From NCBI RefSeq assembly GCF_963584025.1, contig NC_083625.1, positions 7,435,192-7,499,191 on the forward strand: DNA of 64,000 bases, in the 5' to 3' direction. This stretch comes from Labrus mixtus. Its lineage: Eukaryota; Chordata; Actinopteri; Labriformes; Labridae. Shown here one piece after another: positions 61,700 to 64,000 of this stretch (position 1 is the stretch's first letter; every line of letters begins with the position of its first letter). The position numbers and the translations under genes were made by a program. The notes under the pieces are model-generated. The model worked only from the letters and a program-made list of their open reading frames with translations, was not told the DNA's origin and did not search any database.

Positions 61700-62432
61700 T
61701 TTTTCTGTACTGTGTGTGGGCGAGTAAATCCTGATATTACAAAATCCACGTGCAGGACACTAAATTTAGATGGAAAAAGCAGCAACCCGCATGGGCTTGC
61801 TCTTATTTGGCTTGGTGCCCCCCGGAGTAAACACCCCAAATAGACCAATGAGCAGCGAGGCCTTGCAGTGTGACACCTTTGTGGTTAAAGTCATTCAAGA
61901 GGAAAGTCAAAGGGTCGTTATGGGCACGGCCTGTTCAAGGACTTCAGAGTCCAACTCCACAGAGTCTTAACTTCCATTTAAAGAGTCTCAGCCAACGTAT
62001 CTGTCCACATTACTAGAGATTAGTGATTTAAGTAGGTTGCTTTGAATGCCTGTTTTTCCCCCCTGTTGTAAAACTAATAAACCTATTTGAAAGAAGTCTG
62101 TAACTTTTATCCCCAGTAGGGTAAAACTGTTCTTCCAGCCTGTTCGGCATTTTTTTTTATAGCAACACTTAAAGTTGCTTCCTGCAATAAATGAATGTAA
62201 TGTGTTTGAGTAAATCTTCAGAGTACAGAAGTCACGTGTGACACCTGCTCAGCATGCCACACAGGTGGATGAGCTCTCCTGCTGCACTGCTACAGCTGGT
62301 GTTTTCGTAGCAGGAGCTTATCTGAGGCTCGCCCATCTTGAATAGTGACAATACCTAAGTGCTGCATAGGTGACGAAATTATTCAATACAAGCTTCATTC
62401 ATTGAGGGTCGACTTGATCATTTTAACATTTC
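61700..62432. other. No gene seen
   Basis: Upstream flank of the translocase gene. A 66-codon plus-strand frame (61,770-61,970) has no recognisable domain. Confidence 0.4.
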
Positions 62433-62446
62433 CCACTAGAGGGCGA
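62433..62446 (+). promoter_or_regulatory. CTCF-like motif
   Basis: CCACTAGAGGGCGA matches CCASYAGRKGGCRS at 13 of 14 positions, with only the last base off. It is about 0.8 kb upstream of the translocase promoter. Confidence 0.5.
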
Positions 62447-62500
62447 CACGAGACTGAATTACTGTCTGAGGAACATTACTCACAGTATGCTATATACAAA

Positions 62501-62611
62501 CATCAATTATGAATAAACTTACAATAATATATTTAAACATCAATTATGAATAAACTTACAATAATATATTTAAACATCAATTATGAATAAACTTACGATA
62601 ATATCTTTAAA
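62501..62611 (+). repeat. Three tandem copies of a 37-bp unit
   Basis: The unit starts CATCAATTATGAATAAACTT. Copies 1 and 2 are identical and copy 3 differs at two bases. AT-rich and non-coding. Confidence 0.93.
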
Positions 62612-62664
62612 TCTAAAACAATAGTTGGTCCTTAAAATGTACTTTTAGAAAGTTTTAGATGTGT

Positions 62665-62665
62665 A

Positions 62666-62698
<33 letters not shown>
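62665..62698 (+). repeat. (TATC)n microsatellite, left part
   Basis: A tetranucleotide run split from its right part by the inserted element at 62,699-62,985. Confidence 0.93.
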
Positions 62699-62985
62699 CA
62701 GGGATGGGCAACTTTGGTCACAGCAAGGGCCACATTCATTTAATTCTCACTGCCAGAGGGGCCAAATTGTAGTTTAGAAAAACGATCACAGTCGATTGAG
62801 TCTCAAATTTAACTCAACATATACCAGTGATCTAATATTATTCTGGTCATATTTCTGCTTTTCATGATTTCATGGCAGGTGTAGTCATGTTTTCTTTAAT
62901 TGATGTGTAAAAATTGACCTGAGGGCCACGTTGAGGGTTGATGGGGGCCGCATGTGGCCCCCGGGCCGCCAGTTGCCCATCCCTG
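62699..62985 (+). mobile_element. 287-bp hAT-type miniature element with 8-bp target duplication
   Basis: It begins CAGGGATGGGCAACT and ends AGTTGCCCATCCCTG, exact inverted repeats of 15 bp. ATCTATCT flanks it on both sides (62,691-62,698 and 62,986-62,993). The 8-bp duplication and CAGGG ends fit the hAT superfamily. There is no coding capacity. The interior includes GGGCCAC and GGCCCCCGGGCC blocks typical of a widespread fish family. Because the target is a tetranucleotide repeat, the flanking identity alone is weaker evidence than usual, but the termini are perfect. Confidence 0.88.

Positions 62986-63021
<36 letters not shown>
62986..63021 (+). repeat. (TATC)n/(TTTC)n microsatellite, right part
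   Basis: Continuation of the interrupted tetranucleotide run, changing to TTTC units at its end. Confidence 0.9.
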
Positions 63022-63199
63022 AGAAGTATAATTCATATAATTGCACGTCACTATCTGTAAATCTTCATGTAAGTTACTAACCACATATTTTCCTCGGAGC
63101 CCCTGAGCTCTCGTAGGTTTCTCTGGATCGTTGGTGACGATGGCCTCGCTGCTATGGACCACCACTGTTTGTCCATATCCCATTTTTCAAACCCAGCAC

Positions 63200-63376
63200 A
63201 GTTTCGGCAGATGGCTGTTCATCGTGAGTCTGGTTTTGCTCAAGATTTGTGCCTGTTAAAAGGACGGGGTTTTTTTGCCACTGTGACGTTGATTGACGTT
63301 AACGTTGGGTCTTTGAGTAAGTTCTTTTACCTGTTTTTTAATATTTGGTATGAATTGGCTCTATACAAATGAAGAC

Positions 63377-63407
<31 letters not shown>

Positions 63408-63411
63408 CAAT
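63200..63411 (+). mobile_element. LINE-like 3' tail ending in (ATTG)n
   Basis: The phrases GCCTGTTAAAAGGA, TTTTTTTGCCACTGT, GTTGGGTCTTTG and GAATTGGCTCTATACAAATGAA, followed by repeated ATTG units (63,379-63,407), resemble the 3' end of an abundant fish retroposon family (typically TTAAAAGGAAG...GCCACTGT...TTGGCGCTATATAAATAAAATTGAATTG). I recognise the pattern but cannot name the family. The left limit is approximate. Confidence 0.55.
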
Positions 63412-63749
63412 CACACAGGATAATTGGGAACATTGTTGTCTTTTATTGGCACTGATAACCTCAATATTTGTGACCGTGTGTTTAAGTAGATCATAGTCTC
63501 CTGCAGCACTCTATGAATCTCCTTATGCTTTCTTTTAAGCTTCATTGAACAGCAGAACCGGGAGCTCATTAAGAAGATGCAGCTGTTGAGTCGTCTGCAG
63601 GGCCTTTTGAAAGCTTTTTATGTTACACTGTTTTCTGAGTGGCCACAAAGAGATCAGATAAGACTGCTGTGATTAAAACACTAGCTGGTCATCTCAGAGT
63701 ATGAAGCCAATGCTTTCACTTTGAGAGTACTTGGCGTGTGTGCAACATA
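63412..63749. other. No gene seen
   Basis: Unique-looking sequence between the LINE-like tail and the SINE; no coding frame recognised. Confidence 0.4.
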
Positions 63750-63843
63750 GAAGTGGTTAGTGTGCGCGACCCCTGTACAGAGGGTGAGACCTCAGAGCAG
63801 GCCTCCTGGGTTCGAATCCGACCTTTGGCTCCATGCCTGCATG

Positions 63844-63848
<5 letters not shown>
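63750..63848 (+). mobile_element. tRNA-derived SINE, forward copy
   Basis: An A-box-like TGGTTAGTGTG (63,754-63,764) and a perfect B box GGTTCGAATCC (63,809-63,819) have between them CCCTGTACAGAGGGTGAGAC, and CCATGCCTGCATGTCA after them. The order and blocks match the reversed copy at 15,687-15,876. The body cannot fold as a proper tRNA cloverleaf and is followed by a (CA)n tail, so it is a SINE and not a tRNA gene. Confidence 0.78.
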
Positions 63849-63876
<28 letters not shown>

Positions 63877-63888
63877 CACACACACATT
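63845..63888 (+). repeat. (CA)n microsatellite at the SINE end
   Basis: A CA run directly following the SINE body, interrupted once by TG near 63,875. Confidence 0.9.
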
Positions 63889-64000
63889 ATTTCTGACTTT
63901 ATCCACAGTCCTATCTCTAAACAAAGGCTTACAAAGCCCCCAAAATAAAAAAAAGAATAATCTTTCTAAGTCTTGTGTTATACACAGGATGCCCAAAGGG
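63889..64000. other. Right edge, no feature
   Basis: Short A-rich sequence with no recognisable feature up to the window edge. Confidence 0.4.

Noticed and set aside
61770..61970. 66-residue frame divergent from slc25a5
   Set aside because: No recognisable domain or splice signals, and no promoter evidence on that strand beyond proximity.
63754..63823. A tRNA gene suggested by a perfect GGTTCGAATCC B box
   Set aside because: No acceptor stem or proper cloverleaf; spacing and flanks match the SINE copy at 15.7 kb and the body runs into a CA repeat.

Overview
This window looks like teleost fish nuclear DNA, probably percomorph. The evidence is two vertebrate genes with spliced GT-AG exons, many dinucleotide microsatellites, and relics of hAT DNA transposons, an L2-type LINE and a tRNA-derived SINE typical of fish. 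Coding sequence fills only about 3 kb of the 64 kb. No prokaryotic operon, CRISPR array or defence-type locus is present. I did not find an undescribed multi-gene system; the interest lies in gene architecture and regulation.

Layout. (1) 0-20.8 kb: no recognisable gene. It holds a decayed hAT transposase (about 0.66-2.04 kb), a short hAT-like element (2.08-2.56 kb), purine- and pyrimidine-rich tracts (4.1-4.3 and 7.5-8.2 kb), an L2-like LINE 3' end (10.15-11.10 kb) and a reversed tRNA-derived SINE (15.69-15.88 kb). (2) 20.8-24.8 kb: a CpG-rich, promoter-like interval with a strong splice donor at 22,912, plausibly an upstream promoter and first exon of zbtb20. (3) 24.8-41.7 kb: probable 5' intronic DNA of zbtb20. 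It contains a second hAT-like copy, a 14 x 25 bp minisatellite, a GC-rich island near 37 kb, and a candidate upstream exon at 40,291-40,435 whose splice phase fits the zbtb20 coding exon. (4) 41,721-44,955: the zbtb20 coding sequence on the plus strand, in two exons, 683 residues, with a BTB domain and five C2H2 zinc fingers. (5) 44,956 to about 56.4 kb: gene-free AT-rich sequence with repeated poly(A) signals, best read as a very long zbtb20 3' UTR. (6) 59,331-61,630: an intact four-exon mitochondrial ADP/ATP translocase gene on the minus strand (slc25a5-like, 298 residues), with its own poly(A) signal and a TATA/CRE-type promoter. (7) 61.7-64.0 kb: intergenic repeats, including a hAT-type miniature element inserted in a (TATC)n microsatellite with an 8-bp target duplication, a LINE-like tail and a second tRNA-derived SINE.

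The two genes are tail to tail and functionally unrelated: one is a transcriptional repressor, the other a housekeeping mitochondrial carrier. Several close matches to the CTCF consensus lie around them, some in convergent orientation, suggesting a possible chromatin-loop arrangement that would need experimental confirmation.
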